NCBI GenBank assembly: GCA_000342265.1
Contig: CP004348.1
Location: 744,001 to 808,000, forward strand
Length of the DNA stretch: 64,000 nucleotides
Reading direction: 5' to 3'
DNA from: a beta proteobacterium CB
Lineage (GTDB): Bacteria; Pseudomonadota; Gammaproteobacteria; Burkholderiales; Burkholderiaceae
The notes beneath the pieces were generated by a model. The model searched no databases. It saw only the letters and a list, made by a program, of their open reading frames with translations, and was not told where the DNA came from. Made by a program: the position numbers and the translations under genes. Of this stretch, positions 63,866-64,000 are shown in pieces. How positions within the stretch are numbered: position 1 is the first letter of the stretch; each line of letters begins with the position of its first letter.

Positions 63866-64000
63866 GGTCTATTCCTTTAAAGAGAGTGCTTGTTATTTAA
63901 TCCGTGTAACTGGCTGACGCCTAGCTCTTGATCCTACGTTCTATTGGCCTCACTTTCAAGCGATTGTGACAGTCCGAGTCATATTTAATTTGGTGCTACA
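63866..64000. other. Upstream region of the H1-like gene, no gene seen
   Basis: No open frame or RNA gene was recognised in these last 135 bases. AAAGGAAT precedes the H1-like ATG on the minus strand. One perfect PhoB half-site CTGTCAC is present on the minus strand (63972-63966), but without a second repeat. Confidence 0.4.

Noticed and set aside
63966-63972. PhoB box before the H1-like/ppk2 operon
   Set aside because: Only one repeat (CTGTCAC, minus strand) is present; neither neighbour 11 bases away resembles a second repeat.

Overview
The window is a chromosomal stretch of a betaproteobacterium of the order Burkholderiales, most likely Polynucleobacter or a close relative. The basis is the moderate G+C content, short intergenic gaps, and gene orders such as nuoLMN-NUDIX-DUF1178, carAB-greA-yhbY-rlmE-ftsH-folP-glmM and pstSCAB-phoU-phoBR. 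No rRNA, insertion sequence, prophage or CRISPR array was seen, and no gap longer than 300 bases lacks a gene.

Layout. 0-4 kb: the end of the complex I operon (nuoL partial, nuoM, nuoN). 4-8.2 kb: a NUDIX hydrolase, a DUF1178 protein and a four-gene polar amino-acid ABC transporter. 8.2-13 kb: mmsA diverging from an Old Yellow Enzyme across a strong palindrome, then a SprT-like protein and a tartrate/malate-type dehydrogenase. 12.9-21.6 kb: the dnaQ / rnhA / YafS-like methyltransferase / gloB / mltD neighbourhood, with an RND efflux pair lying between rnhA and dnaQ. 21.7-35 kb: prpE and the housekeeping run carAB, greA, yhbY, rlmE, ftsH, folP, glmM.

35-57 kb and 62.8-63.9 kb: an unusually dense collection of phosphate genes. 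It starts with a PhoB box and pstSCAB-phoU-phoBR. It continues with Mg-related membrane proteins (two MgtC-like, one CorA), an ArsC-type reductase, a PhoA-superfamily alkaline phosphatase and exopolyphosphatase. Then comes a minus-strand operon that I read as plcP-agt-dgkA-olsB, diverging from an olsA/plsC-like acyltransferase. Together these five genes could strip phospholipid head groups, glycosylate or recycle the resulting diacylglycerol, and make ornithine lipid, so the locus looks like a compact phosphorus-saving lipid-remodelling unit. Matching PhoB boxes (7 bp, AAAA, 7 bp) lie before pstS, before plcP, and before a polyphosphate kinase 2 gene. That ppk2 is followed by a CYTH-like protein, whose Shine-Dalgarno sequence sits inside a 14-bp hairpin, and by a split chromate transporter. 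A second ppk2 sits directly behind a gene for a lysine-rich histone-H1/AlgP-like protein.

57-63 kb: a ZnuD-like TonB receptor with a small His/Cys protein, tRNA-Pro(TGG) and tRNA-Arg(TCT), a carboxymuconolactone-decarboxylase-like protein, two lipoproteins, an EF-hand protein, and a hydrolase with the complete catalytic set of fluoroacetate dehalogenases. All functional names come from motifs and remembered family features; no database search was possible.
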